From positions 124,001-188,000 of the forward strand of contig JAEYDL010000020.1 in the NCBI GenBank assembly GCA_023403845.1: a stretch of DNA of 64,000 nucleotides, in the 5' to 3' direction. This document shows, piece after piece, positions 1 to 8,675 of the stretch. The notes under the pieces are model-generated. The model had not been told where the DNA came from. It saw only the letters and a program-made list of their open reading frames with translations, and did not search any database. Source of the stretch: Pseudomonadota bacterium. Lineage in GTDB: Bacteria > Desulfobacterota > Desulfovibrionia > Desulfovibrionales > Desulfovibrionaceae. Each line of letters starts with the position of its first letter. Within the stretch, counting starts at the first letter, position 1. A program made the translations under genes and the position numbers.

Positions 1-346
1 CGCGCCATCGCCGGAACCCGGATGAATTCCGGAACAAGGGATGCTCTGGAAGAAAAAGCGGAAAGTCGGCACGGAGTTCAAAAAACACCGGAACGCCGAA
101 GGAAGTCGTTTGCCGGTCAGGAGGACTTTCCTGCGGGGAAGTCCGCAAGCCCGGATTCTATGGCAGCATGCCCGCCTTTCCAGAATCTGTCAAACGACCC
201 GCAGGAAAGCCGTAAGGGCGAACTTTCGGGGACCCGCCGACAGAACTGCCCCCGGAAACGCTTGTAGATCCCGGCAACTCGACAGAAGACACACCCACGG
301 GGATTTCCGGACCGAGAACACCTCCGTAGCGATCTGAAAAGCAGAT
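1..346. other. Left-edge stretch without a recognisable gene
   Basis: No reading frame here has a ribosome site plus recognisable family features. The open frames on the plus strand are rich in Arg/Pro/Gly and look like shadow translation of GC-rich DNA. A short inverted repeat lies around 122-145 (GGACTTTCC paired with GGGAAGTCC, imperfect). The stretch follows the stop of the minus-strand transferase gene, so it could carry that gene's 3' end and the border of a gene beyond the window. I see nothing else in it. Confidence 0.5.
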
Positions 347-2083
347 CTAGACTTCAGACAAAGCCCGGACCCATAACGGCAGAACCGGACCCTTGACAGT
401 CAGCGCATGCAGATCCGCCCACTGTTTCCGCGCATCCCTCGTGGTTTCCCACCACCCAGGGACGTCGCTCCAGACGCGGGCGGCCTGTTCCGCAGCCGCT
501 TCCGGAGTATCGTGCAGAATGCCGACCTCACGCAGCCCGTCGAGCAGCGGCAGAACTTCCGGCGTAAAACGCCCGGGATCGGGACGCCAGAACAACAAAA
601 AGGGGATGTTCGCCGCAAGTGCCTGCCCCAGAGTGGTCCCGGCGTGGTCCAGCACCAGCAGACGACACCCGAACAGATGCGGTTCCAGAGGCCCCGTGCA
701 CCGTCCCACTTCGGGAAAACGCCGCAGAAGCCATGTCGCATCCGCCAGAGACGACGGAACGTCAAAATAGGGCCTGTACTGGGTTCGTATCCGCATATCC
801 GGATCCAGTGCAGCAAGAAAACGGGCCTTGTCTTCCCTGTAGGCAAAAAACTGACGCCCGCGAAGCATAGATTTCAATGTATAGGGCAGCAGAGCCATTT
901 CCGTTCCCACCAGCAGCAACTGCGGCTTCGTTTCCCTATGCGCGCCCCGGATGGCGGCAAGCTGCGGGTGAGGCAGGGGCAAGAAGTTTCCGGGCATGTC
1001 TCCATGCCGGGTCCATCCCCATGTCATGAAACGATGCTGACGATATTCCACCATCGGATAAGCCACAGAGGTACGCACGAAACCATACTCCCCGCCATGC
1101 TGGATGAAGATCATCCGGCAGCCTCTTCCCCTTGAGGCGGCCACGCGCAGTCGATAGGCATCGTCCTCGCACGCCGCGACACTGACCACCCGGGTACGAA
1201 CGGGAGACTTCCGCCCAAGATCTCCCGGAATCCGCGCGACAAGCAGAGACCGTGGCAAAAGTTCAACGGCAAGTTTCAAGGCGTCTGCGGAGGAAAAACC
1301 CAGCGGAAGAGGGTGTCTTTCCAGCAGACCGGGAACGGACAACGCAGCCAGAGGAAGCGTATCGTCCCGGGTATTTGGGTTCTTCAGCAGCACGACGGAC
1401 AGCCGGAGCGATTCCCTGAGGGAAAATCCCTTGATGCGTGGAAAAGGCAGACCAAACACCAGTCTGCGGACCAACCGGCGAAACAGTGATTCCTGATCCT
1501 CAGCCTTCGGCTCCCTGACGACAGGAGGCCCTTCCACCCGTTTCCATCCGGATGGCCAACGGCGCTGGAGCAGACGGTCAAGCAGCCAGTGATTCCACTG
1601 CGGGTCAAGGATGCCGCCCATGATAAAGTCCTGCGTATCCGCAAAGACAAACCGGCTCCCGGAGGACTGAACCGGAACATTCAGTTCCATTCCGCCGAAG
1701 GAACGGAGAATGCCCTCGCTCCGGTGCAGACGGTCGACGAGGACTTCGCAAAAACGCGTCAGCCAGGGGGAAAGAACAAAATCCCAGTAGCGCGCATCAT
1801 GCGCCACGCCATGCCGGACATTAAGCTCCGCCGCAAGCTGCGGCGCAAGTTCCACTATCAGTTGCCGAGCCTGCCCCGCAGCCAGCTCCAGCATTTCCGA
1901 AGATTCAAACGGCTCCGGCGGCATGACAAAGCTTCCGGCATCCTCTTCAAAACCTGCTGCGGCGGAACAGCAGCCGGAATCATCGTTCGGGCCACCCCGG
2001 GTTATGCACCAGGGACCGGCCAGAACGCCCTCTTCCGGAGAAAAATCCCCGGGGGCGATTCCAAGAACAAGCAGTCTGCTCAT
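347..2083 (-). CDS. LIC12162-family putative surface-glycan transferase
   Basis: A 578-residue cytoplasmic protein with no signal peptide. Three features fit the LIC12162 family of putative transferases: the opening (LLVLGIAP then GPWC), a central FIQHGGEYGF motif followed shortly by a WGW triplet, and a C-terminal LLVLDHAGTTLGQALAANIP segment that resembles the donor-binding half of GT-B glycosyltransferases. The family is usually found among polysaccharide or nonulosonate genes, and a NeuB-family gene lies 0.6 kb upstream on the same strand. The start overlaps the stop of the upstream small gene in an ATGA arrangement, which implies translational coupling. The family assignment is fairly secure. 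Donor and acceptor are unknown, and a role in transferring or capping a sialic-acid-like sugar is inference from context. Confidence 0.72.
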   Translation of the reverse strand: MSRLLVLGIAPGDFSPEEGVLAGPWCITRGGPNDDSGCCSAAAGFEEDAGSFVMPPEPFESSEMLELAAGQARQLIVELAPQLAAELNVRHGVAHDARYWDFVLSPWLTRFCEVLVDRLHRSEGILRSFGGMELNVPVQSSGSRFVFADTQDFIMGGILDPQWNHWLLDRLLQRRWPSGWKRVEGPPVVREPKAEDQESLFRRLVRRLVFGLPFPRIKGFSLRESLRLSVVLLKNPNTRDDTLPLAALSVPGLLERHPLPLGFSSADALKLAVELLPRSLLVARIPGDLGRKSPVRTRVVSVAACEDDAYRLRVAASRGRGCRMIFIQHGGEYGFVRTSVAYPMVEYRQHRFMTWGWTRHGDMPGNFLPLPHPQLAAIRGAHRETKPQLLLVGTEMALLPYTLKSMLRGRQFFAYREDKARFLAALDPDMRIRTQYRPYFDVPSSLADATWLLRRFPEVGRCTGPLEPHLFGCRLLVLDHAGTTLGQALAANIPFLLFWRPDPGRFTPEVLPLLDGLREVGILHDTPEAAAEQAARVWSDVPGWWETTRDARKQWADLHALTVKGPVLPLWVRALSEV

Positions 2084-2544
2084 AGATGCGTCGTCTCGCC
2101 GGGCTGTTCCTTTTCATACTGGCGCATCTGATCGCGGAACAGCTTCATGGTTTCGTCAAGCATCTGCGGCAACTGATTGTTCAACGTTTCCTCGAGCCTG
2201 TCCCCAAGTTCACGGCCGCCCTTGCGCGCCTTGTCCATGGTTTCCGTGAAGCTGTCCTGCCAGCGGGGTTCCCGAGCCGCCTTGTAAAAGGCGGCGGCCA
2301 CATTTCCTGCCGCTCTTTCGATATCCCGGCATTCTTTCACCGTAATCCTGCCGTCCTTCATCGCTTCCTCGATCAGAGGCAGGAGTTTCGTACGGAACAG
2401 GACCGGATCCAGGTCGCGCAGGCCAAGCAGAGCAGAATACTGAAGAGGCGTTATCTCCTCGTCATCCCCGGGACCGAACAGGGAAGCCCGCGCGGACAAG
2501 GGAACGACAAGCAGACACAGGAGAATCAGAAAAAAATGTTTCAT
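2080..2544 (-). CDS. Small secreted hypothetical protein
   Basis: A 154-residue protein with a clear Sec signal peptide (Met-Lys-His, a hydrophobic run to about residue 17, then an Ala-Arg-Ala type cleavage site near residue 20). The mature part is charged and probably helical, with no cysteine pairs or catalytic motif that I recognise. An AAGGA ribosome site sits seven bases upstream of the ATG. Its stop overlaps the start of the LIC12162-type gene by four bases, so the two are very likely co-translated. A periplasmic helper role is possible but unsupported by any motif. I do not recognise the family. Confidence 0.7.
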   Translation of the reverse strand: MKHFFLILLCLLVVPLSARASLFGPGDDEEITPLQYSALLGLRDLDPVLFRTKLLPLIEEAMKDGRITVKECRDIERAAGNVAAAFYKAAREPRWQDSFTETMDKARKGGRELGDRLEETLNNQLPQMLDETMKLFRDQMRQYEKEQPGETTHL

Positions 2545-2681
2545 GGCGAAATCCTTTGCCGTCGAAATGTCTTCAACCGGCTTTTGCCATCATGATAACG
2601 GAAGAGCAGTTCGACAGAAAGTATTTTGGCGGTCTGTCCAGGGACTCCCGTTCCCTTTTCGGACCGGCCACGGATGCGTTC

Positions 2682-3752
2682 CTACTCGAGATGCGACCAC
2701 TGGAGAACAGTGTCTTCTTCGATATCCGCCCGCGCGACCATGCCGAGAACCTCGTAATAGTTGCGGGGACTGATGCCGCCAGCCGGACGCTTCCAGGTCA
2801 GATCTTCCCTGTCGATGACCTTTCCGGCGGGAATATTCCGGTTGGCGACAAGGGAACGACGGGCATTGCGCCGCGCCGGCTCCTCGGAAGCCAAAGCCTC
2901 GATCTTCATTTCCCCGATCATGGATATGGTACGCTCGAAATTGGCGCGGAAAATCTGCAGGTCACTGCAGTTCATGGCATGATAGTGGTCATTGCCCGGC
3001 AGAGTCTTGTCATGCGTAAAGTGCTTCTCCAGAATCCGCGCTCCAAGAAGCGTAGCTACTTCGAGCACCTTCATGTCTCCGGGCAGGGTGTGATCCGAAT
3101 ACCCGATCACATGCTGGGGGAAGTGCCTGGCCAGAGCGGGAATCATGCCCAGAGCGGCATTCTGGTCATCGGTAGGATAATTGAGCACGCAGTGCAGCAG
3201 CGCGAGCGGGTTGCCCTTGGCCTCAATCCAGCTTACGGCCTCGGCCGTCTCCGCCAGACTGGCCGCGCCTGTGGACAAAATAATGGGTTTTTTGAAGTCG
3301 CACAGAATCTCGATAAACGGCCGATTGGTTATATCCGAGGAGGAAATCTTGAACACGTCCATCAGATCGTTAAGAAAATGCGCGGATTCCACATCGAACG
3401 GCGTGGACATGAACACGATGCCCACCTCATCGCAGTAACGTTTGAGGGTTTCGAATTCATTCTTCCAGAACGAATCGTGTTTCTTGAAAAGTTCGTACTG
3501 ACTGGGAGTAGGCTCCTTGGACGTGTCCCAGTACGCCGGAGAATGTTTGGAAGCCAGCGTAGCGGCCTTGTAGGTCTGAAACTTGATGGCGTCGGCTCCG
3601 CCTCTGGCGGCCTCGTCAATGAGCCGACGGGCTATGTCCATGCTGCCTTCATGGTTTACGCCCGCTTCGGCAATGACATAGGGAGCCTCAATTCGGGTCA
3701 TGGGCGAAGGATGGCCAGCAATGAGTTCAACGAGATTCATGGGAAACTCCAT
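2682..3752 (-). CDS. NeuB-family N-acylneuraminate / nonulosonate synthase
   Basis: About 356 residues, the usual length for the family. The N-terminal TIM barrel carries AEAGVNHEGSMDIARRLI, then GADAIKFQTYKA, FMSTPF, KISSSD, ILSTGAAS, LLHCVLNYPT and GYSDHT, all typical of NeuB-type enzymes that condense phosphoenolpyruvate with an N-acyl hexosamine. A C-terminal SAF (antifreeze-like) domain begins near LVANRNIPAGKVI. The ATG at 3752 has AGGAG seven bases upstream; an ATG at 3740 is an alternative. Longer versions of the frame lack conserved residues. The sequence does not tell whether the product is sialic, legionaminic or pseudaminic acid. It neighbours the LIC12162-type transferase, and no CMP-sugar synthetase is visible in the window. 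Confidence 0.88.
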   Translation of the reverse strand: MEFPMNLVELIAGHPSPMTRIEAPYVIAEAGVNHEGSMDIARRLIDEAARGGADAIKFQTYKAATLASKHSPAYWDTSKEPTPSQYELFKKHDSFWKNEFETLKRYCDEVGIVFMSTPFDVESAHFLNDLMDVFKISSSDITNRPFIEILCDFKKPIILSTGAASLAETAEAVSWIEAKGNPLALLHCVLNYPTDDQNAALGMIPALARHFPQHVIGYSDHTLPGDMKVLEVATLLGARILEKHFTHDKTLPGNDHYHAMNCSDLQIFRANFERTISMIGEMKIEALASEEPARRNARRSLVANRNIPAGKVIDREDLTWKRPAGGISPRNYYEVLGMVARADIEEDTVLQWSHLE

Positions 3753-4061
3753 ATTGCGGCTCCTGCCGCAGATCATTCGAGTTGCAAAACGCGATCTCTG
3801 CCGATCGCTCCGCGTCGCCTTTTTTCCAGCTGAACGCGAAAAAAGAATACTATCCCCTCCCGCCGTTGTACAGCAGGGAACGAACCATAACGTCCCGGAA
3901 GAGCTTTCTGAAGGAAAAGGAAGACCCTGCACGCTTGCCTCAGGACCACGCATACGGTAGATTCTGCCGGATGGACGGCATTCGCCGTCGGAAAGCGTCC
4001 CGTTCTCTTTTCAATCCGCTGCGGAAGTGACGCCTATTCTCTCAAAGCAAGGGGGCCCCTC
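3753..4061. other. Divergent intergenic region
   Basis: About 310 bases between the minus-strand NeuB-family gene and the plus-strand lipoprotein gene, so it must hold promoters for both. The AGGAG at about 3760-3764 (read on minus) serves the synthase. An AAGGGGG-type ribosome site near 4048-4055 serves the lipoprotein. I found no convincing -35/-10 pair, operator or RNA. Confidence 0.5.
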
Positions 4062-5600
4062 ATGAACCCTTCCCGTTGGACTCGGAGCGCTCTGCTCCTC
4101 GCCGTCCTTCTCCTCGCCGGAGTTCTGTTCGTTTCCGGCTGCGGGCGAACCATCATCCTGTCGCCTTCCACCACCTCCACAACGACTCCTTCCTCCATGA
4201 CGGGCAGTTCTCTGGCCGTACAGGCCGATACGGCATGGAGAGCAGGAAACATGACCGGCGCGGCCAGTCTGTACAAAGCTCTGGCCAACGACATTGCGGC
4301 CCCGGTAGCCGAACGAAGCATGGCCTGCGAGCGTCTCGCCCGCATTGCCCTGTCCAGCGGAAACAATGCTGCGGCCAGTGCTGCGCTGAATCAATGGAAA
4401 CAGATCGCACCCGGCGTGGAGCATTCTCCCATGTGGCAGGATCTGCAGCGTCAGGCCTCCGCAACGGCACGCGCACAGGGAACCTATTCCTCCGTCTGCG
4501 TCGCCCTTGCCCTGCCGACCACCGGAGATTACGCCCCCTTTGGAAAAAAGATAGCCGCTGGGGCCAGAGTTGCCCAGACCGAACTGGGCAAATCAGGAGC
4601 GCAGATAGATCTGCGCATCATCAACAGCGAATCTCCAGACTGGATCGCGCAGCTCCAGCAGTTGCCGTCCCAATGCGTGGCCGTAGGCGGACCTTTGCGC
4701 CATGAACGGTACGTCCAGCTCAGAAACGCCGGAATTACGGCCAATCGGGCCGTTTTCGCCTTCATGCCCTCTCTGAACTCCTCGGACGAAGGCACCGTCG
4801 CCTGGCGTTTCTTCTCCAGCCCGGAAGATCAGATTCAGGCCGTGCTGCGTTTCACCTCGGATCTCGGCATCAGCAGTTACGGTCTTCTTTCTCCAAGCGA
4901 CGCCTACGGGCAGCGCATGAGCAATCTTTTCGTCAATGCGGTCAGAAGCAGAGGCGGCACGGTCAAGACGGCCAGCTACGACTCGCAGGCCACCGGGACG
5001 TGGAACGACGTCATGAAATCCTTCATCGGCTCCTACATGCGGGGCAAGATTCCCGTCCCGTCCACGACCTTCCAGGCCGCGTTCATCCCGGACAGCTGGG
5101 ACAATCTCGAACTTCTCGTTCCGTTCCTGTTCTATCAGGGCGAAGATCGTCTCGTCCTCATGGGCACGAGTCTGTGGGAACAGGGACTTTCCAACAGAAG
5201 CAGCGTGAATGTGGCCAACCTCGATCTCGCCATCTTTCCCGGAGCGTGGAACGGAAGCTCTCCCAACGCCTCGGCGTCGGCCCTGATCGATGCGCTCGCT
5301 GCCTCGGGCAGCGACGCTCCCGAATTCTGGGAAGGCACAGGGTACGACTTCGTGCGTTTCACATCTCTGCTGAGCCTCCGGCAGCCGGCCTCTCCCGCCG
5401 AGATCAACCGCCGCATCTCTGCCGCACAACGTATGGAATGGGCCATGGCTCCCATCTCGTGGAACAGCGGCAAGGCTTCTCAGGAACTGTTCATTTTCCG
5501 CCCGACCAATACAGGGTTCGAACTCGTGAACCCCGTGGAATTCAAGGCCCGGCTCGATGAAATCCGGGCCCGTCACGCACGGCGCGTAGGCAAAAAATAG
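4062..5600 (+). CDS. LpoA-like periplasmic-binding-fold lipoprotein
   Basis: A 512-residue lipoprotein. Residues 1-27 form a lipoprotein signal ending in FVSGC, with Cys27 as the lipidation site, followed by a Ser/Thr-rich linker. Residues about 50-130 are Ala-rich and helical, TPR-like. From about residue 145 (VCVALALPTTGDYAPFGKKI) the protein has a type-1 periplasmic-binding fold as in branched-chain amino-acid receptors. This N-helical plus periplasmic-binding layout matches the LpoA/LppC group, outer-membrane lipoproteins that activate the peptidoglycan synthase PBP1a. Activation of cell-wall synthesis is therefore a family-based inference. A ligand-binding receptor role is the alternative, but no transporter genes adjoin it. 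A strong terminator follows at 5626. Confidence 0.75.
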   Translation: MNPSRWTRSALLLAVLLLAGVLFVSGCGRTIILSPSTTSTTTPSSMTGSSLAVQADTAWRAGNMTGAASLYKALANDIAAPVAERSMACERLARIALSSGNNAAASAALNQWKQIAPGVEHSPMWQDLQRQASATARAQGTYSSVCVALALPTTGDYAPFGKKIAAGARVAQTELGKSGAQIDLRIINSESPDWIAQLQQLPSQCVAVGGPLRHERYVQLRNAGITANRAVFAFMPSLNSSDEGTVAWRFFSSPEDQIQAVLRFTSDLGISSYGLLSPSDAYGQRMSNLFVNAVRSRGGTVKTASYDSQATGTWNDVMKSFIGSYMRGKIPVPSTTFQAAFIPDSWDNLELLVPFLFYQGEDRLVLMGTSLWEQGLSNRSSVNVANLDLAIFPGAWNGSSPNASASALIDALAASGSDAPEFWEGTGYDFVRFTSLLSLRQPASPAEINRRISAAQRMEWAMAPISWNSGKASQELFIFRPTNTGFELVNPVEFKARLDEIRARHARRVGKK

Positions 5601-5625
5601 CATTCCTTTCAACGAACGACGCTCC

Positions 5626-5651
5626 ACCGGGGGAGTTTCTCCCCCGGTTTC
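5626..5651 (+). terminator. Intrinsic terminator after the LpoA-like gene
   Basis: A perfect ten-base stem (ACCGGGGGAG paired with CTCCCCCGGT) with a three-base loop, followed by TTT. It begins 26 bases after the lipoprotein stop codon. Confidence 0.8.
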
Positions 5652-5737
5652 ACCAACTCCGCTTCCGGAAACGCAAAACGCTGAACAACGCCGACGCGGC
5701 AGGAAACGGATTACTTTCTCCGGCCACGATTATCCAA

Positions 5738-6394
5738 ATGCCATACAGAATCATCCTCTTTGATCTGGACGGAACCCTGACGGACTCCGAACCCGGAATC
5801 ATCAATTCAGTTCGCCACGCATTGCGCGCATTCGGCATGGACAGAAGCCCCGAAGCGCTGCGGCCGTTCATCGGACCACCTCTGTACGACTCCTTTCGGG
5901 AACTGACGGGCCTGAACGATGCCGACGCTCAAAGGGCCATTCAGATCTATCGCGGCTACTTCGCCGACAGGGGCATCTACGAGAATTCCCTTTACCCGGG
6001 CATTTCCGACATGTTGTTCCGTTTGAAGAAGACGCAAAGGAAGCTCATTGTAGCCACCTCCAAACCTGAGATCTTCGCCCGCAAGATCATCGTACATTTT
6101 GGTCTTGCCGCCTGCTTCGATGCGGTATGCGGCGCCGACCTCGAGGGAAAGCGTTCCTCAAAATCCGACGTCATCCGCTATGCGCTCGAATCATGCGGTA
6201 TTGCTCCCGAAACGCCGGGCATGGTCATGGTCGGAGATCGACGTTACGATATCATCGGCGCACGGGACAATGGCCTTGACGCCATTGCCGTGCTCTACGG
6301 ATACGGCAGCCGGGAAGAGCTGCGCGAGGCAGGAGCCGCCCGTTTCGCCTCCAGCGTGGCGGAACTGGAAAAACTGCTCGCCGAAACAGACTGA
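5738..6394 (+). CDS. HAD-superfamily phosphatase (Gph-like)
   Basis: A 218-residue haloacid-dehalogenase hydrolase. Motif I is FDLDGTLTDSE (nucleophile Asp9, general acid Asp11), followed by a helical cap typical of phosphoglycolate phosphatases. Motif II lies in IVATSKP, the motif III lysine near GKRSSKSDVI, and motif IV is MVGDRRYDIIGA. Length and motif order fit the Gph/PpaX group that dephosphorylates phosphoglycolate or related small phosphoesters. The substrate cannot be read from sequence. There is no strong ribosome site in front of the ATG, so expression may be low or the start slightly different. It stands alone between two terminators. Confidence 0.85.
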   Translation: MPYRIILFDLDGTLTDSEPGIINSVRHALRAFGMDRSPEALRPFIGPPLYDSFRELTGLNDADAQRAIQIYRGYFADRGIYENSLYPGISDMLFRLKKTQRKLIVATSKPEIFARKIIVHFGLAACFDAVCGADLEGKRSSKSDVIRYALESCGIAPETPGMVMVGDRRYDIIGARDNGLDAIAVLYGYGSREELREAGAARFASSVAELEKLLAETD

Positions 6395-6485
6395 TTCGGT
6401 TCCACATCCAAATCCGGCAGCCGGGACGCAACACGGCATCTTCCAGTCAATCCTGAAGCCATCTCCGGCTATTAAAATCTGAAAC

Positions 6486-6525
6486 AGAAAAAGGCGGAAG
6501 TCCCGGAAAACGAGGACATCCGCCT
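6486..6525 (-). terminator. Terminator of the TPR/YkgJ cluster
   Basis: On the minus strand, AAGGCGGA and GTCC-type segments pair across a short loop with one A-A mismatch, followed by TTTTT. It lies about 20 bases past the stop of the TPR gene and probably ends the minus-strand cluster 6547-8247. Confidence 0.75.
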
Positions 6526-6546
6526 TCATGAAAAACACAAGACCGG

Positions 6547-7185
6547 TTATTGCTTTTCCCGTCTTGCCGCTTCTATCTGGGCAAGATAGTCGGGATTGAC
6601 CTCAAATCCGAATTCCGCGGCGCGGGAGGCGTACATGGCTGCCTTCTCCACATCGCCCTTCTCAAACCAGGCAAGAGACAAATTGTTCCAGGCAGGAGCG
6701 AATTCGGGCTGCTTGGCCAAGGCTTCATCGCTGACCTTGATGCTCTCGTCATATTCGCCGAGCATGTACAGAGCCGCTCCCAGCGTGGAAAGCGCCTGAA
6801 TAAAGTCGGGATCCCATTTCAGGGCCTTGCGCAGAGCGTCCACCGCCTTTTTGGGTTCTCCCATCTGCAGGTGGACAAAGCCTATATTCGCCCACGGCAC
6901 AGGGAATTTGGCGCGACAGTTGGCCGCCTCCTCATTGTACCGCATACAGCCCTCAAGATCGCCGCGCTGGAGACAGATCCCCCCCAGCTGAACATAGGCT
7001 TCGGCCAGATGCGGGGAATTGCGAATGGCATTCAGAAAGCACGCTTCCGCTCCCATGAAATCCCGCTTGCTGAGCAGAGCCATGCCGAGATTGTAATGAT
7101 GATTGGCACAGTTGTCGTTCTGAGCTATTTCGGCGCGCAAATCAGCGATATATTCGTCAAGATTGGTGTACTGCTCCTTCATCAA
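6547..7185 (-). CDS. Tetratricopeptide-repeat protein
   Basis: A 212-residue soluble protein built almost entirely of TPR units, about five consecutive 34-residue helix pairs. Examples are HYNLGMALLSKRDFMGAEAC, AYVQLGGICLQRGDLEG and WANIGFVHLQMGEPKKAVDA. It has no signal peptide or catalytic domain, so a protein-protein scaffold role is the family expectation. The start region overlaps the end of the upstream 134-residue gene by up to 29 bases, which suggests co-translation. Met at 7185 or 7182 could be the first residue. The partner protein is not identifiable. Confidence 0.82.
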   Translation of the reverse strand: MMKEQYTNLDEYIADLRAEIAQNDNCANHHYNLGMALLSKRDFMGAEACFLNAIRNSPHLAEAYVQLGGICLQRGDLEGCMRYNEEAANCRAKFPVPWANIGFVHLQMGEPKKAVDALRKALKWDPDFIQALSTLGAALYMLGEYDESIKVSDEALAKQPEFAPAWNNLSLAWFEKGDVEKAAMYASRAAEFGFEVNPDYLAQIEAARREKQ

Positions 7186-7561
7186 GCAATCCCTCTTTCT
7201 TCAGTAGTTCATGGTACCATACACAAAATTCGTACATGCCAAGATAGCGTTCATCCCTGTTTACAATGCCGATGGCACAGTCGAACGCGCCCTTGTTGAA
7301 ATCATTGCCTTCGGTTCTGTTGCCCAGAGAGTGCATGAACTCGCGAAAAAGCTGCTGGGTGGTCCGCTTGCTCACATCCATGCGAATATCCATGGGATCG
7401 TTGGGCTTCTGGAACGGGTCCCACTCATCATAGCCGATACGGTCGATGAACTTGCGCCGCCGCGGATTCATCCGCTCATAAATCTCCCGCTTGAGCTTTT
7501 CCTGTTCGGGAGTGAGCACCTGTTTGCTGCCGTCACGGAACATGGTCGCGGAAATCATCAC
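7157..7561 (-). CDS. Conserved-looking hypothetical protein in the TPR/YkgJ cluster
   Basis: A 134-residue hydrophilic protein that I do not recognise. It is rich in charged residues, with an RRRKFIDRIGYDEWDPF segment about a third of the way in and a C-terminal part rich in Tyr and Trp. It has no signal peptide, membrane segment or cysteine motif. Its start overlaps the stop of the YkgJ-type gene by four bases (ATGA) and its end overlaps the TPR gene, so the three form a tightly coupled unit. Several Met codons at the front (7561, 7558, 7543) leave the exact start open. Confidence 0.75.
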   Translation of the reverse strand: MMISATMFRDGSKQVLTPEQEKLKREIYERMNPRRRKFIDRIGYDEWDPFQKPNDPMDIRMDVSKRTTQQLFREFMHSLGNRTEGNDFNKGAFDCAIGIVNRDERYLGMYEFCVWYHELLKKEGLLDEGAVHQS

Positions 7562-8247
7562 GCATCCTTGGGGGCAGGCCCGATGCCGAGATAGGCATTA
7601 TCGTAATTGGTGAGCAGAGCCATGGATACAGGAACATAGACCGTGTGCAGTTCCTTGAAGCGAGAAGAAACCGCATCCCGTATGCCCTGACTCAACATGT
7701 CGAGACGGTTCTGAATCTTCTCAAGCTGAACCGTGGGATAACCATGCCCGGTGCTGAAAGCGGTTTTGCCGCAGACGTGTGCCTTGCCGCCGATGACCGA
7801 GGGAATGCCGTACAGACGACAGGTAATGGGCCGGTACTGGTACAGAATGCAGCGCTCCTCTTCATCCAGAAGAGGACATCGCATCCGTGCCCTGGACGCT
7901 TCTTCAAGAACGGCATGAAGAGCCGCCTCGGATCCGCCACCGTCGCGGAGCTCGCGGAAATAGTCCCGCTTCAGCCTGGTCAGCTTGCGGTCGACGTCCG
8001 CGGCCCGCTCGAGAATAGCGGAGCGCTTCGGCCCAAAGTCAAAATTTTCCTGAAATCTGAAATTCAGGTACATGGCTTCGACAAGGGAAAGATCAAACGT
8101 GGCGTGACAACAGTCGCTGCATCCCGGCTTGCAGGTCACGCAATCGGGATACATGCCGGCAACGCGAGAGAAAACAGCGTCCGTTTCCGCAACGAGTTTC
8201 TCGTAGGCCTCAAAGACAGGATCAAGTTCAGGCATGGATAGAGTCAT
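7558..8247 (-). CDS. YkgJ-family cysteine-cluster protein
   Basis: A 229-residue protein of the CxxxCxxCC (YkgJ, zinc or iron-chelating) family. The N-terminal cluster is CKPGCSDCCH near residue 40. Further conserved cysteines occur in RMRCPLLDEEERCILYQYRP and TCRLYGIP, the usual second and third family blocks. The biochemical role of the family is poorly known; it is generally taken to bind Zn or an Fe-S centre. It is first in a coupled cluster with a hypothetical gene and a TPR gene, and about 100 bases from a ferredoxin gene on the same strand, which makes a redox or metallocluster role plausible but unproven. Confidence 0.85.
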   Translation of the reverse strand: MTLSMPELDPVFEAYEKLVAETDAVFSRVAGMYPDCVTCKPGCSDCCHATFDLSLVEAMYLNFRFQENFDFGPKRSAILERAADVDRKLTRLKRDYFRELRDGGGSEAALHAVLEEASRARMRCPLLDEEERCILYQYRPITCRLYGIPSVIGGKAHVCGKTAFSTGHGYPTVQLEKIQNRLDMLSQGIRDAVSSRFKELHTVYVPVSMALLTNYDNAYLGIGPAPKDA

Positions 8248-8311
8248 GTCGTCTTCTTATAACAAAAAGACACAAAAAGGAAGGGGTTCCTCCCGGAACA
8301 CACCTCCCTTC

Positions 8312-8341
8312 AAAAACAACCGCCCCGGCGGACCGGGGCGG
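8312..8341 (-). terminator. Terminator after the ferredoxin gene
   Basis: A GC-rich perfect hairpin (CCGCCCCGG paired with CCGGGGCGG, four-base loop). Read on the minus strand it is followed by TTGTTTTTG. It lies directly after the ferredoxin stop codon. Confidence 0.8.
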
Positions 8342-8349
8342 GACGATGA

Positions 8350-8538
8350 CTAGTTTTCTTCAACCGTGATGGCGTTGCTTTCGCACACTTCAACGCAGGA
8401 TTCACAGCCGAGGCATTCTTCATAGTGGGAAGGGTTGGACTTGCCGTCGTTCATTTCATACACTTCGACGGGGCAGACATCCACACATTCGCCACAACCA
8501 ATACACTTGTCGGCATCGACAGTCACATTCCAGCTCAT
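8350..8538 (-). CDS. Two-cluster 4Fe-4S ferredoxin
   Basis: A 62-residue ferredoxin with two 4Fe-4S binding blocks: CIGCGECVDVCPVEVYE (residues about 12-28) and CLGCESCVEVCESNAI (about 43-58). The length and acidic composition match clostridial/Desulfovibrio-type low-potential ferredoxins that shuttle electrons between cytoplasmic oxidoreductases. A perfect GGAGG ribosome site precedes the ATG, which fits high expression. It is monocistronic, ended by the 8312-8341 terminator. The specific partner (for example pyruvate:ferredoxin oxidoreductase) is not encoded here. Confidence 0.95.
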   Translation of the reverse strand: MSWNVTVDADKCIGCGECVDVCPVEVYEMNDGKSNPSHYEECLGCESCVEVCESNAITVEEN

Positions 8539-8675
8539 CTTCTTTCCTCCAAGAATTTTTGGATCCTTACGATCCGGCGTGTCAGCCTGACGGCCAAAAT
8601 CATGCCGTCGCCTCAGCCTTAGCGTCCCGATACAAGGGTGTCAAGTCCTCTGCCCTTCGAACCCGGGCAGTCGGA

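Noticed and set aside
116..150. RNase P-like GGAAAGTCC signature on the minus strand
   Set aside because: Only the short match occurs; the surrounding conserved helices of RNase P RNA are missing.
2556..3833. 425-codon frame opposite the NeuB-family gene
   Set aside because: Antisense of a clear enzyme gene, without a ribosome site.
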